Assembly: GCA_002307315.1 (NCBI GenBank)
Contig: DBTZ01000002.1
Location: forward strand, 37,817 to 64,036
DNA from: Alphaproteobacteria bacterium UBA1303
Lineage (GTDB): Bacteria > Pseudomonadota > Alphaproteobacteria > Micropepsales > Micropepsaceae
Direction: 5' to 3'
DNA: 26,220 nucleotides
Position 1 is the first letter of the stretch, and each line of letters opens with the position of its first letter. Below are positions 9,071 through 17,200 of this stretch, piece by piece. The notes beneath the pieces were generated by a model that worked only from the letters and a program-made list of their open reading frames with translations, was not told where the DNA came from and searched no databases. Both the position numbers and the translations under genes were made by a program.

Positions 9071-9114
9071 AGACAGAGGGTTACTCAGACACCGCGCCGT
9101 TGTCTATAGCCCGG

Positions 9115-10731
9115 TCAGGCGGCGCAATCCACCGTCGATCGGCGCGGCGCCGCCACGATCGGCAGGCGCAGGAAAACCGTATTGCCGATATCCGGCCCGC
9201 TTTCGACCATGACGTTGCCGCCCATCAGAATCAACAAACCTTGGGCGATATTGAAATTGATGCCCAAATGGCTCTTGTTGGCCAGCAGGTGGTCGTGGCC
9301 GTAGAGGCTAAGCCTACCGTTGACGCGGACAAGAAGTTCCTTAGGCAGCGGCGAACTTTTATCGTTGACCGCAATCACCACATCTTTACCGGTGCGCTGC
9401 CAGTAGACCGTCACGGTCTGATCTTTGACGGACACCGCAACGGCGTTTTCCAGCGTGCGCCTGACGACCTGCTGCAAATTCTGCGTCGACCCCAGACACC
9501 AGACGTCTGTCGCACCGCCTTTTACCGCCAGGATCACGCCTTTCGCTTCGGCCAGCGGACGTACCTCTTCGCATGCCGCATACAGACACGGCACCGCGTC
9601 GATAGTTTCGCATTCCACCTTCTTGTCGCCGGATTCGATGCGGGAAATCTCGATCAGATCGTTGACCAGCGCCAGCAGTTTTCGGCCGCCGTCGAAGATA
9701 TTCTCGACATATTCGTCGTTATGACTGTCGCCCAGCGGCCCGAATATATGCATCTTCAGCATTTCGGCAAAACCGAGGATCGCATTCAACGGCGTGCGCA
9801 GTTCGTGACTGATGTTGCCGATAAAGGCCGACTTGATCCGCACCTCCTCTTCCATCGCCTTCGCCCGCGCCGCATTGTCGAGCATTTTGCTCTGCATCCT
9901 CTGCCAACGCATGGCCCCTTGGGTCAGCACCAGTGCCAGCAGCAGCAACATGAACAACAGCACGGGAAACAACACCCGCAATACGCGCGTGCCGGGTTCA
10001 TAGGGCGTCCATCCGATATGGGCGCGCATTCGGCCGGCCGCATCGTACAACGGAAACATGATGGCTTCCGGCACGGCATCGATGCCGGTATGGATGGCGA
10101 TGCCGCGGGTATCGAGCACGGCGGACAGCGAAGCATAGGTTCCGGCCGTCACCGGTTTGAAATACATCAGCGTATAGCGCAAGGCGGGATCGGATGCCGC
10201 TTCGGCCGCCTCGTCGGGCGTAATCGCCGAAGCGACGGCAAAGCACGGCTTGCCGTCTATCACCACGATGCCGGATTTCTGCTGCGGCAGGCTTTGCGGC
10301 CAAGTCGATTGCACCGCCTTGAGCAGTTCCCTGACGCCACCGGCCGCGGCGACACTGGCTTCGCGCGGCTGCCACGGTACGTTGCCGGCGCCGAGGAACC
10401 GCAATTCGCCGTGCGGCCCGAAAATCGCCGCATGATGAATGCCGATGGAATCCAAATAATGGTCGTATTCCTTTTCGACCCATTTGCGGTTCCACCGCTT
10501 GACCACGTTGTCGTAGGCGGTCTGCCAGTTCGCTTCGGTGGAAAGTTTGCCGCTCATTTCCAGATAGGCGGCGTTGGTTTCGTTTTCAACGACCTTCAAT
10601 TGTGCGACAAGCAGAAACCGATTCTGCCGATCCGCAGCCATGCCGGTCGTAAACGCCGTCACCCCCGCCACCAGCAGGCAAGCGGCAACAATGAAAATAT
10701 AGAACCAATAAGTGCGGATCGGCCTTAGCAT
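9115..10731 (-). CDS. Membrane histidine kinase, CHASE4-like sensor, eroded ATPase domain
   Basis: A membrane sensor kinase or kinase-like protein of 538 residues. Transmembrane helices are at about 9-30 and 252-271. The periplasmic part between them has the CHASE4-like start ANWQTAYDNVVKRW and a later IFGPHGELRFLG segment. The HisKA domain is intact, with His309 in NISHELRTPLNAILGFAEM and a following FGPLG...EYVENI block typical of the PleC/DivJ type. The C-terminal HATPase region is unusual. The N box keeps Asn429 (LENAVAV), but the G1 box reads NDKSSPLP without its glycines, and the G2 box reads SHLGINFNIAQGL instead of a GxGLGL pattern. ATP binding may be weak or lost, so it could act as a phosphatase, scaffold or pseudokinase. 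No response regulator is adjacent. Confidence 0.88.
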   Translation of the reverse strand: MLRPIRTYWFYIFIVAACLLVAGVTAFTTGMAADRQNRFLLVAQLKVVENETNAAYLEMSGKLSTEANWQTAYDNVVKRWNRKWVEKEYDHYLDSIGIHHAAIFGPHGELRFLGAGNVPWQPREASVAAAGGVRELLKAVQSTWPQSLPQQKSGIVVIDGKPCFAVASAITPDEAAEAASDPALRYTLMYFKPVTAGTYASLSAVLDTRGIAIHTGIDAVPEAIMFPLYDAAGRMRAHIGWTPYEPGTRVLRVLFPVLLFMLLLLALVLTQGAMRWQRMQSKMLDNAARAKAMEEEVRIKSAFIGNISHELRTPLNAILGFAEMLKMHIFGPLGDSHNDEYVENIFDGGRKLLALVNDLIEISRIESGDKKVECETIDAVPCLYAACEEVRPLAEAKGVILAVKGGATDVWCLGSTQNLQQVVRRTLENAVAVSVKDQTVTVYWQRTGKDVVIAVNDKSSPLPKELLVRVNGRLSLYGHDHLLANKSHLGINFNIAQGLLILMGGNVMVESGPDIGNTVFLRLPIVAAPRRSTVDCAA

Positions 10732-10748
10732 TGACGCACGAAATATGT

Positions 10749-10829
10749 CTGCGCTTCTACTATGCCGATGACCAATTAAAGATTGTACTAAGAGCGCAGC
10801 ACAACCGATTTCCCGGTGTAATAATACAC
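10749..10829. other. Two inverted repeats upstream of the histidine kinase
   Basis: CTGCGCTTCT at 10749-10758 can pair with AGAGCGCAG at 10791-10799, giving nine pairs with one bulged base and a long loop. A separate 14-base palindrome, GTGTAATAATACAC, lies at 10816-10829. Both fall in the 136-base gap between the DUF4403 stop and the kinase start. They could be a read-through hairpin and an operator, but there is no T-run and no recognised operator consensus. Confidence 0.3.
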
Positions 10830-10867
10830 AAAGTGATTAACGCACGATAACCATGTCATCTTTACGG

Positions 10868-12274
10868 TTATCGCAGATGCGACTCGGCGGTTACGCTGCC
10901 CTCGGCCGAGAACAAGGCAACGAACCCGTCCTTGGTCCAGGTCATCTGCGGCATACCGAACGTCTCGACCTTGCCGGAAATTGTGATGTCGCGCCCCTGC
11001 GGCTTGGCCAGCGTCTCGACAATCTGGTTCTTCATTTTATCCAGATCGCGCGCCACGCTGAAGCTGAAGCCCTTCTCCAGTTCATGGGCCAGCGCCGGCC
11101 CGGCCAACGAATGCATCACATGCAGCATGAAATTCTCGGTCAGCACGTCGTAATGCAGGTTGCCGATGACGATCGACTGGCTCTTGGCATCGTACTTCGG
11201 GATGCCGCGCAAATAGCCGCTGCCGCACCCCGACAAAACGTCGGCGGGATCCCAATTCTGGTCGATGCAGAACTTGGTGAACACCACCACGTCCTCGCCC
11301 GACGGCAGAATGCTTAAAAACTCGATTCGGATGGTATGACTGCCGACGCGCAACGGCTTTTGTCGCAACGCCTGCAATGCCAACTTCGCCGACGTGTCGT
11401 AGGACAGCAGAACCGGCATGGCGATCGAGAAATGATTGGCCTGCCCTCTGACCGGCACCGGATCGGGCAGCGGTCTGACGGCGGTTTCGGGCGGCGTCTC
11501 TTGCGTGGCGATCATCGCCCGCACGTCGACGCCGAGCGACAGCACCAGCGCATCGTTATCCGTCGTCGGGGAGCCGATGCGGATGCGCTCGGGTTGCAGC
11601 AGAACCCAGGACGCCGGGCTTTTTCCGATTTGAATCGGCGCAAAGGCGCGGGACCAGATTTTCTCCAGTTGCGGCTTGATCGGCACCCCGGCGGCGATTT
11701 GTCCGTCCATCATCCGAAACAGCGGGCGCGACAGAAGATCGGCGTTGAGGTTCCACAAATCGGCGAGATCGACCTCCATCGGCCCCAACTTCACCCGGCT
11801 GTTCTGCATCTGCACCCTGCCGGCCGTCGCCGGGGTCAGCCGCCATCCACTGCCGACGCCGATTGCCGTCGATGTCTGAACCGTACCATCGAGGTTGGCG
11901 CGGGCGCCGACCATCGACAGCATGCCCGGCAGCGAAATCTGCGACTGCATGGAAAACGGCACCGCCACCTGCAACGCATTGTTCCGCGCCGTCACCGCAA
12001 TCGGCCCCTTACGTGTCGCTAGCAGCGTCCAACGGCAATCGCCGATACCGCATTTGACCTTTTGATCCTTGATGTCGGCGATGGGATTTGCGGTCTTGGC
12101 ATTCAACAGACGGGCGATGTCGGCGGCAGGAACCTTCAGCGTCACGTTGAGGGTGGACAACGGCACGGCCGGCATCGGCGGCGGCGGCGTACGCTGCGGC
12201 TCCGGAGCGTCGGTATTGCAGCCGGCCAACAACTCCGCAACTGCCAGAAGAATCCCGATCGTCAGTTTTTTCAT
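10868..12274 (-). CDS. DUF4403-type lipoprotein
   Basis: A predicted lipoprotein of 468 residues with a signal peptide MKKLTIGILLAVAELLAGC, whose lipobox LAGC gives Cys19 as the lipidated residue. A proline-rich linker (PEPQRTPPPPMPAVP) follows, then a long beta-rich body resembling DUF4403. That family has duplicated tubular lipid-binding-like halves, but its function is not established. Recognisable pieces are STLNVTLKVPAADIARLLN near the start, VSLPG-like SQISLPGML, and the C-terminal DITISGKVETFGMPQMTWTKDGF. Two ATGs lie side by side at 12277 and 12274. The second sits six bases after GGAG and is preferred. The frame extends further upstream to 12412, but that part overlaps the barrel gene and lacks a signal peptide. 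It is the last gene of the glycosyltransferase group, 109 bases after the barrel gene. The family call is moderate. Confidence 0.68.
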   Translation of the reverse strand: MKKLTIGILLAVAELLAGCNTDAPEPQRTPPPPMPAVPLSTLNVTLKVPAADIARLLNAKTANPIADIKDQKVKCGIGDCRWTLLATRKGPIAVTARNNALQVAVPFSMQSQISLPGMLSMVGARANLDGTVQTSTAIGVGSGWRLTPATAGRVQMQNSRVKLGPMEVDLADLWNLNADLLSRPLFRMMDGQIAAGVPIKPQLEKIWSRAFAPIQIGKSPASWVLLQPERIRIGSPTTDNDALVLSLGVDVRAMIATQETPPETAVRPLPDPVPVRGQANHFSIAMPVLLSYDTSAKLALQALRQKPLRVGSHTIRIEFLSILPSGEDVVVFTKFCIDQNWDPADVLSGCGSGYLRGIPKYDAKSQSIVIGNLHYDVLTENFMLHVMHSLAGPALAHELEKGFSFSVARDLDKMKNQIVETLAKPQGRDITISGKVETFGMPQMTWTKDGFVALFSAEGSVTAESHLR

Positions 12275-12383
12275 CATCCGCTCCGCCGCGCCGAAACACT
12301 TTTGTGATTGCGCAAACCGACATGAAAAACCAGATAAAAATCGGACACAAATGCCGAAAATACGATTTATGTATGCCGCAACG

Positions 12384-13148
12384 TTACGGATTATACCAAA
12401 GGGAGACGCCATATCCCTGTTCCTTCGGCGCCTTATCGCCGGCGGGGGTAAAAATATAACCGACCCGCAACGACAGCGTGTCGGACACCCGGCCGACCGC
12501 AGACAACTCTATTTTGTGCATGCGATAGCCAAAGCCTTCTTCGCGATATACGTTGTAATTTTGCGCCATGATCAGAATTCCGCGCTGCACCCAGAGGCCG
12601 ACGGCGGCATCGGCGACAAATTCGCCCGGCTTAACGCGATCGATCCAACGACTACCGACCTCGATGTCGACAAAACCGTCGCAACCGAAAACGGGAAAAC
12701 CGTAACCGTAAAGCAGCCGCGTTTCGGCGCGTTTACTCTCGGCACTGCCGCCGACAGGCATGCCGAGCGCACCGACGGTAGCTACGGAAATCTGCAGGGA
12801 AACAACGCCGGTTCCGTCGTTCCGGCCGTTGTGTAGACGAAGTCTGCCGCCGGCTTCGAAAGTTGCACCGTTCGCGACAGTTCGCCGGCCGTCCGCCGTC
12901 CATTGCGCCCGGGAATACTCCTGTGTTGCAAACAACGTGACGGAATTCAAAAAACCGTATTCGCCGTCCGCTTTGACGAATAATTTGGAAAAATCGAGCA
13001 TCCCGTCCCGCCCGAATTGGCGGCCGGACCGGCTAGCGACGACATCGGAGAAAACCCGAACCTCGCCGGTATCGAGCGTCCAGGCCGCCGCCGCCGTCGG
13101 AACCGCAAACCAGAGAATTGCGAATGTCAGCGTGACGGCGGAACGCAT
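12384..13148 (-). CDS. Predicted outer-membrane beta-barrel protein
   Basis: I cannot name the family. The 254-residue product has a Sec signal peptide (MRSAVTLTFAILWFAVPTAAAA, cleavage near residue 22). The rest is made of alternating, tyrosine- and glycine-rich strands such as FVKADGEYGFLNSVTLFATQ, TRLLYGYGFPVF, FVDIEVGSRWI and LSLRVGYIF. It ends YGVSLWYNP, an aromatic-ended last strand as in outer-membrane barrels. Two cysteines or fewer are present. Its ATG comes four bases after the glycosyltransferase stop (13153), so the two are almost certainly translated together. This suggests a role in export, anchoring or sensing of the glycan the transferase makes, but that is inference from context. 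Confidence 0.75.
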   Translation of the reverse strand: MRSAVTLTFAILWFAVPTAAAAWTLDTGEVRVFSDVVASRSGRQFGRDGMLDFSKLFVKADGEYGFLNSVTLFATQEYSRAQWTADGRRTVANGATFEAGGRLRLHNGRNDGTGVVSLQISVATVGALGMPVGGSAESKRAETRLLYGYGFPVFGCDGFVDIEVGSRWIDRVKPGEFVADAAVGLWVQRGILIMAQNYNVYREEGFGYRMHKIELSAVGRVSDTLSLRVGYIFTPAGDKAPKEQGYGVSLWYNP

Positions 13149-13152
13149 CTCG

Positions 13153-14859
13153 TCATACCTTGCGTCCGTGCGGCGTCTTCTCCCAGAAATGCGGCCTGAA
13201 TATCAGTTGCCACACACTGCGCCAAGCGGCCGCAGAAATCAGCATCCAATACAGAACATAGCCCAGGCTATCGAACGCAAGGCGAAGGTTTTTTCGTTCC
13301 CGCCGGGAAACCGCGGCCATACCGGCAAGCGCCAAGTTGGCAACCGTCAGTCCGAGACCGGATACGATGGCGATTGTATTTACGGGACCGGCAACCGGCA
13401 CCGGCCTGTCCAAGGCGAAAAACACGAAAATCAGCCACAGCAGCGGGTTGACCAGCGCCGACCAAATCGTACCGCCGAAAAAGAAAAAAACCGCCGCCGA
13501 TCCGCGCAGCCCCATCGCGGCGGACAAACCGGCGGGATCGCGCAAATGCACCAGACTGGTTTGCATATAACCCTTGAGCCAACGGGTACGTTGTTTGAAC
13601 CACGGAACGAACCGCGCCGGAGCGGCCTCGAAGGTCGTCGAGTCGAGCATCGCCACGCGCCCGCCGAGACGGGCCAATCGGATGCCGAGATCGGCGTCTT
13701 CGGTGACATTGAACGCATCCCAGCCCATCGCCCGGCGCAGCGCATCGGTACGAAAGTGGTTCGAGGTGCCTCCCAACGGCATCGGCAAACCGAGGCAATT
13801 CAAACCGGGCAGCAAGGAACGAAACCATATGTCGTAATCGACCGCAAACAGCGACGAGAGCCAGCATTCGTCTGCATTGTCGATGGTCAGGCGCGCTTGC
13901 AGACAGACGGTTTCGGCGGAAGCCGTACGGAATGCGGCGGCGGCCTTACGCAGTTGATCGGCTTCCGGCCTGTCTTCGGCATCGTAGATCGCCAACAATT
14001 CGCCGCGCGCAAACGGCAATGCGAAATTCAACGCTTTCGGTTTCGTCCGCGGCAAACTGCGCGGCACCACTACGATTTCGAACCGTCCCCGCGAAAGCCG
14101 CTCGGCGGCGCTGCGGGTCTCGCCATCGTCTTCTTCGACGATCAGCTTAACGTCCAGCTTGTCGCGCGGATAATCGAACGCCGACAAAGCCTCGACGAGC
14201 TGAGGCAATATTTCGCCTTCGCGATAGAGTGGAATCAAAACGGTATAAACCGGCAGATCGGCATCGCCGAGCGCCGGCGGTGGCCGGCGCCGCGGCGGAT
14301 CGCACACGACCAGTGTGCAACGCATAGCGATACTCAAGACGAACCCCGCCGCCGCAACGACGATCAAAAGCATTATTGCCGTTACGGGGGCGATCGTTAG
14401 CGCCGCCGCCGCCGCCAGCGCCAAACAAAACGCAATCGTCGCCTGCGATCGGCTGAAGACCCGGCGGGCGGAAAGCTCCGGCTTGCTTTTGTCGAGCGCG
14501 TACACCGCCCGTCGGGAAAGCCCCAAGCGAAAGCGACGAGCGATCGCCCCGTTCAGTTCGGCCGTGCCGATCGGCACGACACGAACCCTACCGTAGCGCG
14601 CACGCAACCACGCCACAGTGGCCGGAGTGATATAGGAAACGGCTATCAGCAACCGCCGCCCGTCATGCCGCCAGGGAAGAAACCGTCTCGCTATATACAA
14701 ATCGAGATCTGCTTCCGATGACAGCGCGGGGTCCGGCGAGAAATACAACTCGCGTTCGGGACGGAATAATCCGGCCGAATGAGTTAAATCGGACACCCCC
14801 CACACTGCTTTTGCGCGCAAAAAAACCCCTCGGCGGCGAACGCGATCGCCGCACCGCAT
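13153..14859 (-). CDS. Processive-type glycosyltransferase family 2 membrane protein
   Basis: A 568-residue inner-membrane glycosyltransferase likely to make an exopolysaccharide or other envelope glycan. Residues about 45-110 resemble the N-terminal domain of GspE/MshE-type proteins (LDLYIARRFLPWRHDGRRLLIAV). Two membrane helices follow (about 140-178). The cytoplasmic GT2 domain starts at YTVLIPLYREGE (about 205). It has the nucleotide-sugar Asp motif DAED (293-296), the TED motif (386-388) and QRTRW (423-427), the set found in cellulose- and hyaluronan-synthase-like enzymes. Three further helices follow (about 455-482, 493-515, 532-550), and the tail HFWEKTPHG matches this group's ending. 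Donor and product are unknown. The ATG at 14859 has a weak ribosome site; a GTG at 14796 (residue 22) is an alternative. Confidence 0.87.
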   Translation of the reverse strand: MRCGDRVRRRGVFLRAKAVWGVSDLTHSAGLFRPERELYFSPDPALSSEADLDLYIARRFLPWRHDGRRLLIAVSYITPATVAWLRARYGRVRVVPIGTAELNGAIARRFRLGLSRRAVYALDKSKPELSARRVFSRSQATIAFCLALAAAAALTIAPVTAIMLLIVVAAAGFVLSIAMRCTLVVCDPPRRRPPPALGDADLPVYTVLIPLYREGEILPQLVEALSAFDYPRDKLDVKLIVEEDDGETRSAAERLSRGRFEIVVVPRSLPRTKPKALNFALPFARGELLAIYDAEDRPEADQLRKAAAAFRTASAETVCLQARLTIDNADECWLSSLFAVDYDIWFRSLLPGLNCLGLPMPLGGTSNHFRTDALRRAMGWDAFNVTEDADLGIRLARLGGRVAMLDSTTFEAAPARFVPWFKQRTRWLKGYMQTSLVHLRDPAGLSAAMGLRGSAAVFFFFGGTIWSALVNPLLWLIFVFFALDRPVPVAGPVNTIAIVSGLGLTVANLALAGMAAVSRRERKNLRLAFDSLGYVLYWMLISAAAWRSVWQLIFRPHFWEKTPHGRKV

Positions 14860-15086
14860 AAAGACCGTTTTTTAAAGGGGATGTCGCACTCCCAGCGTAC
14901 CCGCCACCCCGAAGTCGGGTCCGCCAACGCGCTTTACAACACCGGATTTTCGTTAGAATTCAATAATTGTATACACCTTGCAACAGACTTGTAGTTGCAT
15001 TCCACGACCATCAACCAACCGAACGGACATATTATTACCCGGACAAACCGGCTCTTTCGCCAACATTATCAATCCGGGAAGTATGT

Positions 15087-15102
15087 TTAATACGCTGTTA
15101 AC
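15087..15102 (+). promoter_or_regulatory. CtrA-type binding box before the DUF2336 gene
   Basis: TTAA at 15087-15090, seven bases, then TTAAC at 15098-15102 matches the full alphaproteobacterial CtrA consensus TTAA-N7-TTAAC. It ends 72 bases before the GTG start of the DUF2336 gene, a usual place for CtrA activation. CtrA itself is not in the window, so control is inferred from the motif and class. Confidence 0.6.
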
Positions 15103-15162
15103 GTCGATTTGTTAGATATGAACACGTGGTGCAACTGCGCCAAACGCCTTTTGGGACGAAAA

Positions 15163-15168
15163 AGGGGA
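15163..15168 (+). promoter_or_regulatory. Ribosome binding site deciding a GTG start
   Basis: AGGGGA lies six bases before GTG at 15175. The first in-frame ATG, at 15196, has no comparable site. The GTG is therefore taken as the start of the DUF2336 gene. Confidence 0.7.
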
Positions 15169-15174
15169 TAACCT

Positions 15175-16272
15175 GTGGGGCTTACGGCACAGGACATGAG
15201 TGACATGAATCGGCTGGCGACCCTCGTCTCCAGCCCCAAAGACGCCACCCGCGAAGAGATTTATCTCGCCGTCGCCTCGCTCTACCGCGTTCAAGACATT
15301 CATATGAATGCGCGCGAGCGCGACCTGACCAATGACATCCTGCGCCGGCTGACCAAGGATGTCGAAATGTCGATCCGCATTGCGCTGGCCGAACGGCTGG
15401 CAGACGATGCCTCTGCGCCGCACGACATGATCCTACTTCTCGCCGACGACCGTATCGAGGTCGCCCGCCCTATTCTCCTGCGCAGCCCGCTGCTCACCGA
15501 GCGCGACCTTCTGCGGCTGATCGTCGATTCCGATACCGAGCATCGGGCAACAATCGCTTCGCGTCCCAACATCGGCGAAAAGATCTCCGACGCGTTGGCG
15601 TCCGGCGAAAACTCTAGCGTGCTGATGGCGCTGATACGCAACGCCACCGCCCACATTTCCGCCGAGACCTTTGCCAAACTGGCGGAAACGTCGCGACGGA
15701 TAGAAGAACTGCAGAAACCTTTGGCGGACCGCCGCGACCTGCCGCAGGACGTCGCGGCAAAGCTGTGCGCGTTTGTTTCCGAGACCCTGAAAACCTTCAT
15801 CATCCAGAAATTCACCATCGACCCGGGGAAACTCGAAGCTGCATTGTCCGGTGCCGTGGAGACGATCAACGCAGCGCCCCCGCCTCCTGCCAAGGAAGAG
15901 CCTGCGACCGGCATTCGCAAGCTGATCGAAAAACTCTATCTTGCTGGGCAACTCAGGGCCGGGTTTCTGATCCGCGTGCTCCAACAGGGCAATATCGACC
16001 TGTTCGAACTCGGGCTGGCGCGATTGCTCGACACCCCCTTAAGCGAGACCAGACAAATTCTATACGAACGCGGCCCCCGTTCCGTGGCCCTGGCGTGTCG
16101 AGCGATCGGCATCGACCGCTGCGTGTTTTCCACTGTCTTCAATCTGTCTCGCAAAGCACGCGCCATGCGCCCGTTCATATCCGACGCCGATATGGCCTGG
16201 GTGGAACAGACGTTCGAAACGACGACAAAAACCTCTGCCCTGCAGCAAATTCAGGGCGGATCGGGGCTGTAA
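15175..16272 (+). CDS. DUF2336 domain protein
   Basis: A 365-residue, largely alpha-helical soluble protein of the DUF2336 type, found mainly in Alphaproteobacteria and without an established activity. Typical parts are SDMNRLATLVSSPKDATREEIYLAVASLY near the start, the helical repeats VEMSIRIALAERLADDASAPHDMILLLADDRIEVARPILLRSPLL in HEAT-like style, and HRATIASRPNIGEKISDAL. A proline-rich linker (NAAPPPPAKEEP, about 233) separates a C-terminal helical part with LIRVLQQGNIDLFELGLARLL. There is no signal peptide or membrane segment. The GTG start is chosen on its ribosome site. A CtrA-type box lies upstream, and genes for NAD kinase, a receiver and an HPt protein follow on the same strand. This suggests, but does not show, a regulatory role linked to cell cycle or motility. 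Confidence 0.85.
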   Translation: MGLTAQDMSDMNRLATLVSSPKDATREEIYLAVASLYRVQDIHMNARERDLTNDILRRLTKDVEMSIRIALAERLADDASAPHDMILLLADDRIEVARPILLRSPLLTERDLLRLIVDSDTEHRATIASRPNIGEKISDALASGENSSVLMALIRNATAHISAETFAKLAETSRRIEELQKPLADRRDLPQDVAAKLCAFVSETLKTFIIQKFTIDPGKLEAALSGAVETINAAPPPPAKEEPATGIRKLIEKLYLAGQLRAGFLIRVLQQGNIDLFELGLARLLDTPLSETRQILYERGPRSVALACRAIGIDRCVFSTVFNLSRKARAMRPFISDADMAWVEQTFETTTKTSALQQIQGGSGL

Positions 16273-16314
16273 CCGCACCTCTTGCCTGCTAATCTAGGCG
16301 CGGTTCCGTTTGCC

Positions 16315-16318
16315 GGAG
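16315..16318 (+). promoter_or_regulatory. Ribosome binding site deciding the NAD kinase start
   Basis: GGAG lies six bases before GTG at 16325. The frame is open to a TTG at 16310, but that codon lies upstream of this site and has no site of its own. Confidence 0.65.
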
Positions 16319-16324
16319 AAGCCA

Positions 16325-17086
16325 GTGGCCCCCAAGCTGCATTTCGTTGCCATCGCGACCCCCGAAGGCCAAGCGGCCTTGGAAGCTCTTCGCCGGCGCT
16401 ACGGCGACAGCGATCCGGCGGAAGCCGATATCGTGGTGGCGCTAGGCGGCGACGGCTTCATGCTGCAAACGTTGCACGCCTTTCTCGCCCGCGGCACGCC
16501 GATTTACGGCATGAACCTCGGTTCGGTCGGCTTTTTGATGAACGAGTTCCGCGAGGAAGACCTTAAGGAAAGACTTCGGTCCGCCGAGAAGGCCGAGGTC
16601 CACCCCCTGCGAATGCATGCCGCAACACGGGATCATGGCGTCGAGGCGCTCGCCTTCAACGAGGTGTCGCTACTCCGGCAGACCCGGCAAGCCACCAAAC
16701 TGCGCATCCTGGTCGACGGCAAGGTGCGCATCGCCGAACTGATTTGCGATGGTGCATTGGTGTCCACCCCCGCCGGCAGCACCGCCTACAATCTTTCGGC
16801 GCACGGACCGATCCTGCCGATCGATTCCGCGCTTTTGGCGTTGACTCCGATCAGTGCCTTCCGGCCGCGGCGCTGGCGCGGAGCTTTGCTGCCGCGCCGT
16901 TCGGTGGTGCGTTTCGAGATGCTGGAAACGGAAAAAAGGCCGGTCAGCGCGGTAGCCGACGGTCTCGAAGTACGCGAGGTCCGGAGCGTCGACGTCGCCG
17001 AGGACCGCTCGATCGGCATGATCATGATGTTCGATGCCGGCCGAAATCTTGATGAACGAATTCTTACCGAACAATTTCTCGATTAG
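16325..17086 (+). CDS. nadK: NAD kinase
   Basis: Phosphorylates NAD to NADP in the cytoplasm and so supplies the NADPH pool. It has 253 residues from the GTG at 16325, the short size usual in Alphaproteobacteria. The signature GGDG is at residues 41-44 (VVALGGDGFMLQTLH), followed by YGMNLGSVGFLMNEF. The NEVSL motif comes next, and then DGALVSTPAGSTAYNLSAHGPILP, which forms the nucleotide pocket. SAVADGLE near the C-terminus is also typical. It starts 52 bases after the DUF2336 stop on the same strand. Housekeeping function is secure, and the link to its signalling neighbours may be only positional. Confidence 0.95.
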   Translation: MAPKLHFVAIATPEGQAALEALRRRYGDSDPAEADIVVALGGDGFMLQTLHAFLARGTPIYGMNLGSVGFLMNEFREEDLKERLRSAEKAEVHPLRMHAATRDHGVEALAFNEVSLLRQTRQATKLRILVDGKVRIAELICDGALVSTPAGSTAYNLSAHGPILPIDSALLALTPISAFRPRRWRGALLPRRSVVRFEMLETEKRPVSAVADGLEVREVRSVDVAEDRSIGMIMMFDAGRNLDERILTEQFLD

Positions 17087-17200
17087 GCCAGATTGAATTT
17101 TTGTTGTTCATTCGTCCGAAGAGAGCTTCACCCGACATTAATCAAATATGAATAGGCTGGTAGCCTCTGACGGGTAATTGCCTGGGGCAGCCGATCGAAT

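Larger units (their letters stand above)
14860..15174. other. Divergent intergenic region with CtrA-type box
   Basis: This 315-base AT-richer gap separates the divergent glycosyltransferase (-) and DUF2336 (+) genes, so it must carry promoters for both. It holds an exact CtrA-type box at 15087-15102 and a small inverted repeat TGCAAC (14979-14984) with GTTGCA (14994-14999), loop nine bases. I see no tRNA, no small open frame with a ribosome site, and no clear sigma-70 pair. Confidence 0.6.

Noticed and set aside
7772..10728. Two long plus-strand open frames opposite asnS and the histidine kinase
   Set aside because: Both mirror secure minus-strand genes, have shadow-like composition and lack motifs.
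10770..10781. GACCAATTAAAG, the same 12 bases as at the junctions of the 55-bp repeat
   Set aside because: The match does not extend into either side of the repeat unit, so it is probably chance or too degenerate to call a copy.
12275..12412. Upstream extension of the DUF4403 frame
   Set aside because: It overlaps the barrel gene and would bury the lipoprotein signal peptide. The ATG at 12274 with GGAG explains the start better.
17155..17167. Small inverted repeat AGGCTGGTAGCCT before the receiver gene
   Set aside because: A five-pair stem with a three-base loop is too short to support a terminator or operator call.
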